Shown: positions 8,662 to 17,229, numbered from the stretch's first letter. The stretch: DNA of 64,000 nucleotides from Henriciella marina DSM 19595 (GCF_000376805.1 NZ_AQXT01000002.1:930001-994000), one strand, 5' to 3'. The notes: generated by a model from the letters alone, not told the origin. Numbers and translations are program-made.

Positions 8662-9693
8662 TCAATTGATCCAGCGCAGCGCCCGCCGCAGCAGCCGGAT
8701 TGTGCTGGCATGCAGCGTGTCGCCAATTTCCTTCGGTGCCTTACCGGCACGTGCCCGTGCATACGTGCCTTCGAGGATGATGCCGAGCTTGTAGCAGGCC
8801 AGCACGCCGTACCAATGGATATGGGAGAGGTCGCGGTCTGATTGCGCTGCGTAATGGGCGATGAGTTCGTCGGCTGTCGGGAAGCCTTCCCATGGCTGCA
8901 CTGTCACGGTGCCTCCATCTGCGAGGTCCGCCTCGTCCGGCCAGGTCGCCATCAACCAGCCGAGGTCGAGGAGCGGGTCGCCAATCGTGGTCAGTTCCCA
9001 GTCGACGATGGCGGCGAGTTCAGGACGGTCATGGCGGTACATGACATTGTTGAGGTGGTAGTCGCCGTGGATAATGCCGGGCCGGAATGTGCTGGGCCGG
9101 TTCGCCTCCAGCCAGTCGCCGACGCGGTTGACGCCTTCTATATCCTTGCGACCATCCCATTCGGGGATCTCAGCATAGCTCTCAAGTTGAGACTTCCAGC
9201 GACTGACCTGACGCTCAAGATAATTATCCGGTTTACCGAGGCCAGCAAGGCCGGCCGCTTTGTAATCAATGGCGCCGAGCGCCGCGATGCCATCTACAAG
9301 AGAGAGCCCCATCTGGTGGCGAAGGTTTGGGGAGCTGAAGAATGGCTCCGGCAGGCCTTGAGACGGCGCGTAACCATCGACGGGCTCCATGAGATAGAAA
9401 GCAGCGCCCAGCACATCTTCGTCTCCGCAGGCGGCGATCAGCCCGGGGTGTGGAACATCAGAATCAGCAATTGCCGCGAGGACGCGCGCCTCACGCCGCA
9501 TTGTCTCATTTGAGTTACCACGCAGCGAAAGCGGCGGACGGCGAAGGACATATGTGCGCCCTGCCCTGTCGAACTTCAGAAGAATGTTCTGGGTGCCACC
9601 GGTGAGACGTGTGGCATTCTCTATGGGGCCAGTTCCAAGTGACTGCTCATCCATCCATGATCTCAGCCGTTCAAGGTCTACGCCTGTGTCCAT
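8662..9693 (-). CDS. APH-like phosphotransferase, ACAD10/11 N-terminal type
   Basis: A 343-residue protein kinase-like/aminoglycoside phosphotransferase fold enzyme. The nucleotide loop region is RLTGGTQNILLKF with the invariant lysine replaced by YVLRRPP; the catalytic loop is HGDYHLNN near residue 209 and the metal-binding motif is VDWEL near residue 229. This subgroup corresponds to the kinase domain fused to human ACAD10/ACAD11 and to LvaA-type kinases that phosphorylate 4-hydroxyacyl-CoAs. Its divergent position from two acyl-CoA dehydrogenases fits such a role (inference). A GGAGAGG ribosome site precedes the ATG. It ends 14 bases from tRNA-Cys, convergent with it. Confidence 0.85.
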   Translation of the reverse strand: MDTGVDLERLRSWMDEQSLGTGPIENATRLTGGTQNILLKFDRAGRTYVLRRPPLSLRGNSNETMRREARVLAAIADSDVPHPGLIAACGDEDVLGAAFYLMEPVDGYAPSQGLPEPFFSSPNLRHQMGLSLVDGIAALGAIDYKAAGLAGLGKPDNYLERQVSRWKSQLESYAEIPEWDGRKDIEGVNRVGDWLEANRPSTFRPGIIHGDYHLNNVMYRHDRPELAAIVDWELTTIGDPLLDLGWLMATWPDEADLADGGTVTVQPWEGFPTADELIAHYAAQSDRDLSHIHWYGVLACYKLGIILEGTYARARAGKAPKEIGDTLHASTIRLLRRALRWIN

Positions 9694-9919
9694 GTTGCCT
9701 CTCCTTCAGCCGTTTACCTCTTAGCGCTGATGGTCAGAAATACGAATGACAAGCCTTCCCCATGGTACGGTAGCTGTGAGACCGGCAGCCGTCCTCTCTC
9801 TGTCCCGGCCCCGTAACGTGGCGGCATGATTGACTGACCCGGCCGCATGGCTCTCATTTCTGTCCATAAGCAAATCAGCGTGCGCCAAAGCCGCGGCCAG
9901 AAAGGGACGGAAGACACCG

Positions 9920-11041
9920 ATGAATCTCGATTTTTCAGATGAACAGAAACAGCTGCGCGACCAGGTTCGCCGCTTCCTGAAGGAGAATTGCCCACCAGCA
10001 GCGGTTCGCGCGATACTGGAAGGCGATGACCAGTATGACGCCAAGCTGTATCAGGGGCTGGCCGACCTTGGCGTACTCGGCGCGGCGATCCCGGAGGAAT
10101 ATGGCGGCGTCGGCCTAGGCCATCTGGAGCTTTGTGTCGTTGCAGAAGAGCTTGGCCGCGTCCTCGCGCCGGTGCCTGTCGCATCGACAGTCTATCTTGG
10201 CGCTGAATGCCTGATGCAGGCCGGCAGCGAAGAGCAGAAGCAGGCATGGCTGCCACAAATCTCTGCCGGCGAGGCGATTGGCTGCTGGGCCATCAATGAA
10301 GGCACTGGCAGGATGAAGCCTGCGAAAGTCGCCCTGACCTTCGATGGCAAGACAGTGTCTGGCTCCAAGGCGCCGATTACCGATGGCGGGATCGCGGACT
10401 TCGCCATTGTTCTGGCCAAGGAAGGCAGCGACCTGTCGCTTTGCCTGGTCGACCTGTCCGGCAGCGGTGTCAGCCGCGAAACGCTCGATTCGATTGACCC
10501 GACGCGTGGACAGGTGAAGCTCACTTTCGAAGGCACGCCTGCGACCCGTATCGGCAGCGCTGGGGATGGCTGGCATATCGCGACGCAGATTATGGACCGG
10601 GCCGCGATCCTGATCGGCTTTGAACAGCTAGGCGGCGCAGACCGCGCGCTGGAGATGGGACGTGACTATGCGCTGGAACGTATGGCGTTCGGCCGGCAGA
10701 TCGGCTCATTCCAGGCAGTGAAACACATCCTCGCGGACATGTATGTCTCTGCCACGCTGGCCCGGTCCAACTGCTACTACGGTGCATGGGCGCTGTCCTC
10801 CAGCGCGGCTGAACTGCCGATTGCGGCAGCCACAGCTCGCGTTTCGGCAACGAATGCGTTCCAGCACTGCGCCAAGAACAACATCCAGGTCCATGGCGGC
10901 ATGGGCTTCACCTGGGCGTTCGATTGCCACCTCTATTACCGCCGCTCCAATGCACTGGCCCTGACCATCGGCTCGCTCTCTACCTGGGAGAGCCTGCTCA
11001 TCGAACGGATGAGCGCCGGAAATGTCGAAGCGGCCGCCTAG
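9920..11041 (+). CDS. Acyl-CoA dehydrogenase, short partner subunit
   Basis: A 373-residue flavoprotein of the acyl-CoA dehydrogenase family. The N-terminal helical domain starts NLDFSDEQKQLRDQVRRFL, the beta domain carries GEAIGCWAINEGTG, and the C-terminal helices contain RDYALERMAFGRQIGSFQAV and IQVHGGMGFTWAFDCHLYYR. The usual C-terminal EGT/GGS-DEI catalytic motif is absent. It is immediately followed by a second, longer acyl-CoA dehydrogenase, and such unequal pairs often form heteromeric enzymes, as with ChsE1-ChsE2 of cholesterol catabolism. The ATG at 9920 is chosen over a start 90 bases upstream because the family N-terminus begins there, with a GGGACGG site before it. Confidence 0.88.
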   Translation: MNLDFSDEQKQLRDQVRRFLKENCPPAAVRAILEGDDQYDAKLYQGLADLGVLGAAIPEEYGGVGLGHLELCVVAEELGRVLAPVPVASTVYLGAECLMQAGSEEQKQAWLPQISAGEAIGCWAINEGTGRMKPAKVALTFDGKTVSGSKAPITDGGIADFAIVLAKEGSDLSLCLVDLSGSGVSRETLDSIDPTRGQVKLTFEGTPATRIGSAGDGWHIATQIMDRAAILIGFEQLGGADRALEMGRDYALERMAFGRQIGSFQAVKHILADMYVSATLARSNCYYGAWALSSSAAELPIAAATARVSATNAFQHCAKNNIQVHGGMGFTWAFDCHLYYRRSNALALTIGSLSTWESLLIERMSAGNVEAAA

Positions 11042-11059
11042 AAGGGAAGGGAAAACATC

Positions 11060-12319
11060 ATGGATTTCAACGATACACCGCAAGAAGCCGAATTCCGCAA
11101 GGAAGTCCGCACCTGGCTTGACGCCAATGCGCCCAAGCACCTTGAAGATGAACTGAAGCGCGCAAGCTTTGGCTCCAACGGCCTTGAAAGCGAAGACCCG
11201 ATCAAGGCGTCCAAGGCGTGGCAGAAGAAGAAAGCCGAAGCCGGCTGGGCCTGTCTGCACTGGCCAAAGGAATATGGCGGGGGCGCCCGCTCTGCCATGG
11301 AGCGCGTGATCTGGAGCCAGGAAGAAGGCCCCTATGCCGTCCTCTCCGGCCTGTTCACAATCGGCCACGGCATGTGCGGCCCGACCGTGATGGAGTGGGC
11401 AAACGAAGAATGGAAGGAACGCCTGCTGCCACCACTCGCAAGCGGCGAGGAAGTCTGGTGCCAGCTCTTCTCCGAGCCTGCCAGCGGCTCTGACCTTGCA
11501 GGCCTGCGCACCAGGGCGGTGAAAGCCGATGATGGCTCCGGTGACTGGATCATCAATGGCCAGAAGATCTGGACCAGCGGCGCGCAGAACTCCGACTGGG
11601 GTCTTCTCATCACGCGTACCGACCCGGACGTGCCGAAGCATAAGGGCCTCACCATGTTCTTCCTGCGCATGGACAGCCCCGGCGTGAAAGTCGTGCCGAT
11701 CAAACAGGCGAACGGCGCATCGGGCTTCAATGAGGTTTATTTCGATGATGTCCGCATCCCTGATGACCAGCGCCTTGGCGATGTCGGGAATGGCTGGAAA
11801 GTGTCGCTTACCACGCTGATGAATGAGCGTCTGTCCATTGGCTCTGGCATGTCGACCGGCTTTCCGGAGCTGTTCAAGTTCTGCATGGATATGGAGATCG
11901 ACGGCGAAGCGGCGACCGCTGATTCTGGCGTACGCTCCAAGCTCGCCCAGTTCGCTGTCAAGCAGAGCGGCCTGAAATATACCGGCATGCGAGCGATCTC
12001 GGCACTTTCAAAGGGCGAGACGCCCGGACCTGAGAACTCCATCGGCAAGCTGGTCGCTGGTGCCACGATGCAGGAACTCGCCATGTATGCGCTCGACCTG
12101 CAGGGTGAAGCCGGCGTCGTCTGGGATGAGGACAGCCCGCAGAATGGCCGCTTCCAAGCCATGCTGATGCGCTCACCGGCGACCCGGATCGAGGGCGGCT
12201 CTGACGAGATCCTGCGCAACATCATTGGCGAACGCGTGCTTGGCCTGCCGGGCGATATCCGCGTCGACAAGGATGTGCCGTTCAAGGAAATCCCGACCAG
12301 TGGAAAGGCGAAAGCATGA
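11060..12319 (+). CDS. Acyl-CoA dehydrogenase, long partner subunit
   Basis: A 419-residue acyl-CoA dehydrogenase beginning MDFNDTPQEAEFRKEVRTWL. The flavin/substrate segment WCQLFSEPASGSDLAGLRTR and the strand NGQKIWTSGAQNSDWGLLI are typical of the FadE group, and the C-terminal motif is RIEGGSDEILRNIIGERVLG, with a Glu at the position used as catalytic base in medium-chain enzymes. It probably works as a complex with the preceding subunit. The gap is 18 bases, containing GAAGGGAAGGG. The next gene overlaps it by ATGA, so this is one operon. Confidence 0.9.
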   Translation: MDFNDTPQEAEFRKEVRTWLDANAPKHLEDELKRASFGSNGLESEDPIKASKAWQKKKAEAGWACLHWPKEYGGGARSAMERVIWSQEEGPYAVLSGLFTIGHGMCGPTVMEWANEEWKERLLPPLASGEEVWCQLFSEPASGSDLAGLRTRAVKADDGSGDWIINGQKIWTSGAQNSDWGLLITRTDPDVPKHKGLTMFFLRMDSPGVKVVPIKQANGASGFNEVYFDDVRIPDDQRLGDVGNGWKVSLTTLMNERLSIGSGMSTGFPELFKFCMDMEIDGEAATADSGVRSKLAQFAVKQSGLKYTGMRAISALSKGETPGPENSIGKLVAGATMQELAMYALDLQGEAGVVWDEDSPQNGRFQAMLMRSPATRIEGGSDEILRNIIGERVLGLPGDIRVDKDVPFKEIPTSGKAKA

Positions 12320-13089
12320 GCTATCCCCTGCCAAACAACTCGACCGACCTTTCCGGACAGGTCGCGCTGGTCACCGGCGCATCCTCCGGCCTTGGTCTTC
12401 GCTTTGCCAAGGTTCTCGCCAGTCAGGGTGCGAAGGTCGCGATCGCGGCCCGGCGGCTGGACCGGCTGGAATCGCTGGCAAAGGAGATTGAGGAGGCAGG
12501 CGGCACCGCCCTGCCCGTCCAGATGGACGCGACCGATGCCGACCAGATGGTTGCCGCTGTCGCCAAGGCTGAAGAGGCGCTCGGCACGGTCACCATCCTC
12601 GTCAACAATGCCGGCATTCCGGACGCCCAGCGCGCCCACAAGATGGATATCGAGCTGATCGACCGCGTGCTGGACATCAATGTCCGCGCCCCCTTCGTTC
12701 TCAGCTGTGAGGTGGCGCGCCGCCTCATGGCTGCGGACCAGCCGGGGCGGATCGTCAATATCGCGTCAGCTGCAGCCTATCATTATGCGGGCAACGGCGC
12801 CGCGCTCTATTCGGTCTCGAAATCTGCTGTCGTGCGGATCACAGAGACGCTGTCGGTGGAGTGGAGCCGCAATCACATTAACGTCAACGCCATCGCCCCG
12901 GGCGCATTCGAATCCGAGATGATGGACGGCATGCTGGAGCGTATGGGCGATATCGCCCAGCACTTCCCGCGCAAGCGGATTGGCAACCCGGCCCAGCTCG
13001 ATGCAGCGCTGCTTTTCCTGGTCGGCCCGTCCTCGGATGCTGTCACAGGCACCTGTATCCGCGTCGATGACGGCCAGGGCTCACGCTAG
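12316..13089 (+). CDS. SDR-family oxidoreductase
   Basis: A 257-residue classical short-chain dehydrogenase. The NAD(P) motif is VTGASSGLGLRFA (residues about 19-31), with NNAG around residue 97 and a catalytic Ser-Tyr-Lys set: IASAAAYHYAGNGAALYSVSKSA gives Tyr and Lys in YSVSK. An Arg (IAARRLDRL) after the second strand suggests NADPH or mixed preference (inference). It overlaps the acyl-CoA dehydrogenase stop by four bases, which points to coupled translation and to a hydroxyacyl-CoA or alcohol oxidation step in the same pathway. Confidence 0.9.
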   Translation: MSYPLPNNSTDLSGQVALVTGASSGLGLRFAKVLASQGAKVAIAARRLDRLESLAKEIEEAGGTALPVQMDATDADQMVAAVAKAEEALGTVTILVNNAGIPDAQRAHKMDIELIDRVLDINVRAPFVLSCEVARRLMAADQPGRIVNIASAAAYHYAGNGAALYSVSKSAVVRITETLSVEWSRNHINVNAIAPGAFESEMMDGMLERMGDIAQHFPRKRIGNPAQLDAALLFLVGPSSDAVTGTCIRVDDGQGSR

Positions 13090-13108
13090 GGCCAAAGGGA
13101 GAAAGTCC

Positions 13109-13903
13109 ATGTACGATTACAAGACGATCAGCGTCGAGGTTCGCGGGGGCGTGCACTATCTGACGCTCAACCGACCGGACATGCTGAACGCCATCAACAC
13201 CGAGATGGTAGGTGAGCTCTCTGACTATTTTGGCGGCCTGTTTCACAATCGCGACTGCCGCATCGTCGTGATGAAAGGGGCCGGGCGCGCATTCTGTGCC
13301 GGTCTCGACATCAAGGCGCGCGGCGAGAATGAAACGCCCTTTGGCGGCGGGTTCGGCTTCCAGGGGTATCTCGCGGACGTCTACATCAAGATGCGCCGCT
13401 GTCCGCAGCCGATCATTTCGCTGGTCCAGGGCGCAGCCTGCGGCGGTGGGTTTGCGTTTGCGCTCGCCTCCGACATCCGCATTGGCGGCGAAAGCATGAA
13501 AATGAACGCTGCTTTCATCAAGCTTGGCCTCTCGGCCTGCGATATGGGGGTCAGCTATTTCCTGCCGCGCCTTGTCGGCGTGTCGATCGCGTCTGAACTG
13601 ATGATGACCGGCCGGTTCATCCATGCAGACCGCGCGCTCGCTGTTGGCCTCGTCAACCAGATCGTGCCGGACGCCGAGCTTGATTCGGCTGGCGAAGTTT
13701 TCGTCGAAGAGATGCTGGCGACCTCCCCCATGGGCCTTCGCCTCACCAAGGAAGGTCTCAATATGGCGGTTGACGCTGCCAGCCTTGAAGCAGCCATGGC
13801 CATCGAGAACCGGAATCAGGTGCTCTGCGCAGGCACTGAAGACGTTAAGGAGGGCATGCAGGCCTTCATCGAGAAGCGGAAGCCTGTCTACAAGGACGCC
13901 TAG
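13109..13903 (+). CDS. Enoyl-CoA hydratase/isomerase family protein
   Basis: A 264-residue crotonase-fold enzyme. The oxyanion-hole segments are RAFCAGLDIKARGE and VQGAACGGGFAFALASDIRI; the region ASDIRIGGESMKMNAAFIKL replaces the usual catalytic Glu pair, so it could be a hydratase or an isomerase. The ATG at 13109 with GGGAGAAAG before it is chosen over an upstream in-frame start inside the SDR gene. It is the last gene of the four-gene fatty acyl catabolic operon, 19 bases after the SDR stop. Confidence 0.9.
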   Translation: MYDYKTISVEVRGGVHYLTLNRPDMLNAINTEMVGELSDYFGGLFHNRDCRIVVMKGAGRAFCAGLDIKARGENETPFGGGFGFQGYLADVYIKMRRCPQPIISLVQGAACGGGFAFALASDIRIGGESMKMNAAFIKLGLSACDMGVSYFLPRLVGVSIASELMMTGRFIHADRALAVGLVNQIVPDAELDSAGEVFVEEMLATSPMGLRLTKEGLNMAVDAASLEAAMAIENRNQVLCAGTEDVKEGMQAFIEKRKPVYKDA

Positions 13904-13990
13904 TGAAAAGTCGCTGCAGACAGGGTTTGGCGATGGTCACTGGACTATTGTGAATCCCAGCGGCATTTTCGTTAATCCCTTTACGGCGCA

Positions 13991-14006
13991 TTAACCATTC
14001 CGACTC
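13991..14006 (+). promoter_or_regulatory. CtrA half-site plus GANTC in intergenic region
   Basis: TTAACCAT (13991-13998) is followed three bases later by GACTC (14002-14006). This pairing occurs in cell-cycle promoters of Caulobacterales. It lies 50 bases upstream of the strong terminator at 14056, which makes the segment a candidate small transcription unit. The motif match is short, so chance occurrence is possible. Confidence 0.35.
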
Positions 14007-14055
14007 ATACCTGATCCTGTCTTCTTTGGAGACACCCACCATCACCCAACGCCTC

Positions 14056-14087
14056 GGCGGGAGATTCATTTCTCCCGCCCTTTTTTT
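14056..14087 (+). terminator. Strong rho-independent terminator
   Basis: GGCGGGAGA (14056-14064), loop TTCATT, TCTCCCGCC (14071-14079), then C and seven T residues. It ends either the acyl-CoA operon 150 bases upstream or a short RNA initiated near 14010. Confidence 0.88.
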
Positions 14088-14109
14088 GCCCGGGGCTGCA
14101 AGACCCTGT

Positions 14110-14137
14110 TTGACACGGCCGCTTGCTTTGGTATTGG
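14110..14137 (+). promoter_or_regulatory. Promoter for tRNA-Asn
   Basis: A perfect TTGACA (14110-14115), a 16-base spacer and TATTGG (14132-14137) lie 17 bases before the mature tRNA start, the right distance for a tRNA transcript leader. Confidence 0.65.
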
Positions 14138-14154
14138 AGCCGTCTCGCAAGTGA

Positions 14155-14230
14155 TCCGCGATAGCTCAGTTGGTAGAGCAGGCGACTGTTAATCGCCCGG
14201 TCGTAGGTTCGAGTCCTACTCGCGGAGCCA
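14155..14230 (+). tRNA. tRNA-Asn (anticodon GTT)
   Basis: Acceptor arms TCCGCGA and TCGCGGA pair perfectly; D-arm AGCTCAGTTGGTAGAGC, anticodon loop CTGTTAA giving GTT, T-arm AGGTTCGAGTCCT, discriminator G and an encoded CCA (14228-14230). Confidence 0.96.
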
Positions 14231-14269
14231 CTTTCCCCAACATCGATACTTGCTCGACGCCCGGGGCCC

Positions 14270-14815
14270 TCAGGGCTTGCAGGCGCGCACGCCGAGCACC
14301 GGTATGACGGTACGCCAGCCTTCTTCGGCGGTGATGGTCATGCGGCCATCAGCGATGCGCTGGCCGCCCTGTAGCTCTTCTCCAGCAGTAAAGCTGATCA
14401 TGACCTGCTGGCCGCTGGGCGCGAGGAAAGTCTGCTCGGTCATGAACTGGCCGAAGATGTTTCCGCGATTCGCGCTCTGGACTGCGTCGACCGTCTGGTC
14501 GGCGATCTTGATTCGCGCCTGACCGCTTGCAGCCCGCTGGAAAAAGATCAGGCGATCTGGCTGCGTCTTGCTCCATAGGAAGAGGCCACACTCATTGGCG
14601 GCAAGCGTCTGCGCGCCGAGGCCCGATTGCGGGATGACACTGACAGCCGGCGCGAGGCCCTGCGCGGCGAGCGCTGCGTCTGCCGCAGAGACCTGTGTGG
14701 CAGCGGCCTCAGCCCCTTCCTGTGGCGCCGCCTCATTCGCCCCAGGCAGGCTCTCACAGGCCGTAAGAAGCGCGATTGCGGCGACAAGTGAAAGGCTGGT
14801 CTGGATCGGTCTCAT
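14270..14815 (-). CDS. Lipoprotein at the end of the gsp operon (possible secretin pilotin)
   Basis: A 181-residue lipoprotein: signal LSLVAAIALLTAC with lipobox LLTA-Cys20, then an Ala/Glu-rich linker and a globular C-terminal domain (about 70-181) with two cysteines (NECGLFLW and GVRACKP). I do not recognise the family. It overlaps gspN by four bases, so it is translationally coupled to the type II operon. Every T2SS that uses a pilotin needs a small outer membrane lipoprotein to place GspD, and no other candidate lies here, so a pilotin or accessory role is a reasonable guess, not shown by homology. Confidence 0.7.
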   Translation of the reverse strand: MRPIQTSLSLVAAIALLTACESLPGANEAAPQEGAEAAATQVSAADAALAAQGLAPAVSVIPQSGLGAQTLAANECGLFLWSKTQPDRLIFFQRAASGQARIKIADQTVDAVQSANRGNIFGQFMTEQTFLAPSGQQVMISFTAGEELQGGQRIADGRMTITAEEGWRTVIPVLGVRACKP

Positions 14816-15564
14816 TGTGCGCCCTGCCCTATCGCGCTGGTTTCGCGCGTATATGTCCAGACGCCGTTCCGGCGGGAGAAACCCGCATTGGCAAGCAGCG
14901 CCTCGATCTCATTATCATTTGTGTTGGCCACAACCTCGATCTCCGAGCGGCCATAGAGGGTCGCTTCCGCGTCTATGGCAATCGTATCACCCGCTGGCCC
15001 TGAGCCGTTCATCTGGATGTTGAAGGCACCATCCCGGCAATCGAGGGATCCTGAGAGCTCAGAGAACTCCCGCCCAAACCGGTCAGCGGCGATGGAAACT
15101 GTGTTCGAGTTCAGACGCCCCGTCGCAGACGTGCACCGCTGGCCCTCGATGCGTACAGCGCCCTGTGAGAGGCGAAAGATGCCGCCGATTGCGCGAACCT
15201 CAGGAGACAGGCTTTCGAGCGCGGAGATACGCTGCTCGATGCGTAGATCATCGGCTTCGATGATATCGCCGCTCATGGCCAGCGTTCCGGCACCGCGCCC
15301 GCCTGCCCCACCCCACTGAAAGGCCACTTGAGGTCGCATCGTGATCAAGGAGAGCGGCTTCAGCGCCACATCGATATCGCCCACTGGCTGTCCGTTGAAG
15401 TAGACGCCCATGATGCGACCATTCCAGACCGTCCCTTCAGATTGGGTCCACTGCACGCCCATCGCATTCAAGGGAAGCTGGCGCAGCGCAAAGCCGAGCG
15501 GCACCTGAGAGGCGCCAGCCCAGACAAGCGCAATGAGAGCGGCTAGAATCAGCAGGATACGCAT
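14812..15564 (-). CDS. gspN: Type II secretion system protein N
   Basis: About 250 residues with an N-terminal membrane anchor (MRILLILAALIALVWAGASQ) and a mostly beta periplasmic part. The segment LPLNAMGVQWTQSEGTVWNG matches the conserved start of the GspN domain (substrate-independent LptC/AsmA-like fold). GspN is a non-universal inner membrane subunit whose exact role is unclear. The ATG at 15564 has GGAGGAGG 8 bases upstream and is preferred over a start 24 bases earlier. The gspM stop is 4 bases upstream and a lipoprotein gene overlaps its end. Confidence 0.85.
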   Translation of the reverse strand: MRILLILAALIALVWAGASQVPLGFALRQLPLNAMGVQWTQSEGTVWNGRIMGVYFNGQPVGDIDVALKPLSLITMRPQVAFQWGGAGGRGAGTLAMSGDIIEADDLRIEQRISALESLSPEVRAIGGIFRLSQGAVRIEGQRCTSATGRLNSNTVSIAADRFGREFSELSGSLDCRDGAFNIQMNGSGPAGDTIAIDAEATLYGRSEIEVVANTNDNEIEALLANAGFSRRNGVWTYTRETSAIGQGAQ

Positions 15565-15568
15565 GGCT

Positions 15569-16063
15569 TCAGCCTCCTCCGGCCACAACGTCGATCGTGG
15601 CCCTTACTCGGTTGTCTGAGGACTGGTCGATGCTCATACGCTCGATCCGTCCACCGAGGCGATTTTCGACCTCGTTCATCCAGTAATATAGCTGCCGTGC
15701 GTCGGCTTGCTCGAAAACCATTGAAAACCGCCCCGCTTCGCCGCCCTGCAGGCGCGAGATGGAGAGGCCCGCAGACTGGGCAGCGCGCGTGACTTCGGTC
15801 TTGAACGCATCGCCGCTATAGGGGGCGCGCCCGGCAGAGGTCACACCGGCTGACAGTGGCATCTGGGCGCGCCGGACGGCGAGCAGCCGTTCGACCTGCG
15901 CAAGGTCACTGGCGGCCGCCTGCCTCTCGACACGCGCATCGCTACGCGCCGTCAAAAGCGGCGAGACAATGCCGTACCATCCGATAAGTATGACGAGGAT
16001 CGCACAGGCGAGCCCGATCAGGCCCTGCTCGCGTAGCGATAGTCCGGTCCACCAGTCTCTCAT
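15569..16063 (-). CDS. gspM: Type II secretion system protein M
   Basis: A 164-residue bitopic membrane protein: a short cytoplasmic start (MRDWWTGLSLREQGL), one transmembrane helix (LIGLACAILVILIGWYGIV), a coiled region and a periplasmic ferredoxin-like domain. The opening W-x-x-L-S-x-R-E-Q is the GspM hallmark. It pairs with GspL in the inner membrane platform that couples GspE to the pseudopilus. Its start overlaps the gspL stop by four bases. Confidence 0.9.
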   Translation of the reverse strand: MRDWWTGLSLREQGLIGLACAILVILIGWYGIVSPLLTARSDARVERQAAASDLAQVERLLAVRRAQMPLSAGVTSAGRAPYSGDAFKTEVTRAAQSAGLSISRLQGGEAGRFSMVFEQADARQLYYWMNEVENRLGGRIERMSIDQSSDNRVRATIDVVAGGG

Positions 16064-17226
16064 GAGGCGGCTCCCTCAATTACGAACTCGGCAAGCACCT
16101 GCGCGCCTGTCTGTCGCGCCTGGCCAAGCGAGACACCGAAACCATTTATTTCGAGACGGCCTGCGATGGCGTCGGCTTCGGCGTAATCATCGATGAGGAC
16201 AAGCGCCGTAAGCTGTCCACCGGCAGCATCATAGCGAAGCGACCGGATTTCGGCGTTCGATGCCTCCTCCAGGGCTTCATAGAGCGCTGCGGACGCGATT
16301 GTCGGGCGGACAGAGCTTGCGCCAACCCGCTGAAGCTCACGCAGGCTGGCAATGGCTGTATCGACGTCGCCATTTGCGGTCGGCACCGTGGCATTGATCA
16401 GGGCCGTCGTTTCTGTGCGCAAAGCGTCCGCCTGATTGCGGTAGGCGGAGGTTTCGAGACCGACGCTTGCAAGCCAGAGGAGCACAAGGCCAGCCGCCAG
16501 CGCGGCAACGAAGCGCCAGCGCCGCGCGCCGTCAAAACCCATCTGCCGGCGGCGTGTGTAGATGCCCTGGCGCAAGGATATGACGCTGCCCTGTTCGGCC
16601 TGCTCATATTCGTTGGCGAGCATCTCGATATAGGCTTCGGGGTTGAGCGCGCCCTCTCCCGTCAGTGTGGTTCGAAGGCGGCGGGCCAGCGCCGCGCCAT
16701 GCACGGGTCCGACAGGATCGGCGGCAATCAGGCGAAGCACATCGTCTGGCGTCTCGTCATCGAGCGCGAAAGCGAGGCCGTTCTTCCTGAGGAGGATTTC
16801 GCCGGGCGCTTGATAGGCTGAGACGCCGTCCGGCATCAGGCTATGCGTCGCTACAAGGTCAGCTGCCGCCAGTCCGTTCGCGGCAAGCCAGGCCATCCAC
16901 TCTGCCATGTCGACCGCAGCTACAACCAGGACATCGCGTGTGCCCTCTTCGTCCGGACGCCCAAGGGCGATGTGAAGCTGGTCCACGGGCTCTGCGACAT
17001 CATCCTCGACAGCAAAGAGAGCGGCCTGCCGAGCTTCGGAGGGCTTTTTCGCGGTGAACTGAACCTGATGGCGCGTGACCGCCGTGCCGGGCACGAGCGC
17101 AACAGCGGTGTCACCAGCCCGGTCTACCGGCATCGTGTCGCCAAAACGCCACGCGCCTGCCTCGCGCCAACCAAAAAGGGGCGTGTCGGCGGCGTGCGCG
17201 GGAAGAAGAACAAAGAGACTGGCCAT
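16060..17226 (-). CDS. gspL: Type II secretion system protein L
   Basis: A 388-residue protein with an actin-like cytoplasmic domain (about 1-240), one transmembrane helix near residue 243-263 (WRFVAALAAGLVLLWLASVG) and a periplasmic ferredoxin-like domain at the C-terminus. The cytoplasmic start FVLLPAHAADTPLFGWREAG is short but typical of alphaproteobacterial GspL. It binds the N-terminus of GspE and the periplasmic part of GspM. It starts 3 bases after the gspK stop. Confidence 0.88.
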   Translation of the reverse strand: MASLFVLLPAHAADTPLFGWREAGAWRFGDTMPVDRAGDTAVALVPGTAVTRHQVQFTAKKPSEARQAALFAVEDDVAEPVDQLHIALGRPDEEGTRDVLVVAAVDMAEWMAWLAANGLAAADLVATHSLMPDGVSAYQAPGEILLRKNGLAFALDDETPDDVLRLIAADPVGPVHGAALARRLRTTLTGEGALNPEAYIEMLANEYEQAEQGSVISLRQGIYTRRRQMGFDGARRWRFVAALAAGLVLLWLASVGLETSAYRNQADALRTETTALINATVPTANGDVDTAIASLRELQRVGASSVRPTIASAALYEALEEASNAEIRSLRYDAAGGQLTALVLIDDYAEADAIAGRLEINGFGVSLGQARQTGAQVLAEFVIEGAAS

Positions 17227-17229
17227 GTC

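Noticed and set aside
9694..9919. Operator or promoter pair between the kinase and acyl-CoA dehydrogenase genes
   Set aside because: I found TTGACT but no convincing -10 at the right distance and no inverted repeat longer than six bases.
10706..11641. Minus-strand open frame of 311 codons
   Set aside because: Shadow of the two acyl-CoA dehydrogenase genes; low-complexity Ala/Gly/Arg composition and no start signal.
12980..13108. N-terminal extension of the enoyl-CoA hydratase inside the SDR gene
   Set aside because: The family N-terminus starts at 13109 with a good ribosome site; the upstream codons read Arg/Ser-rich shadow sequence.
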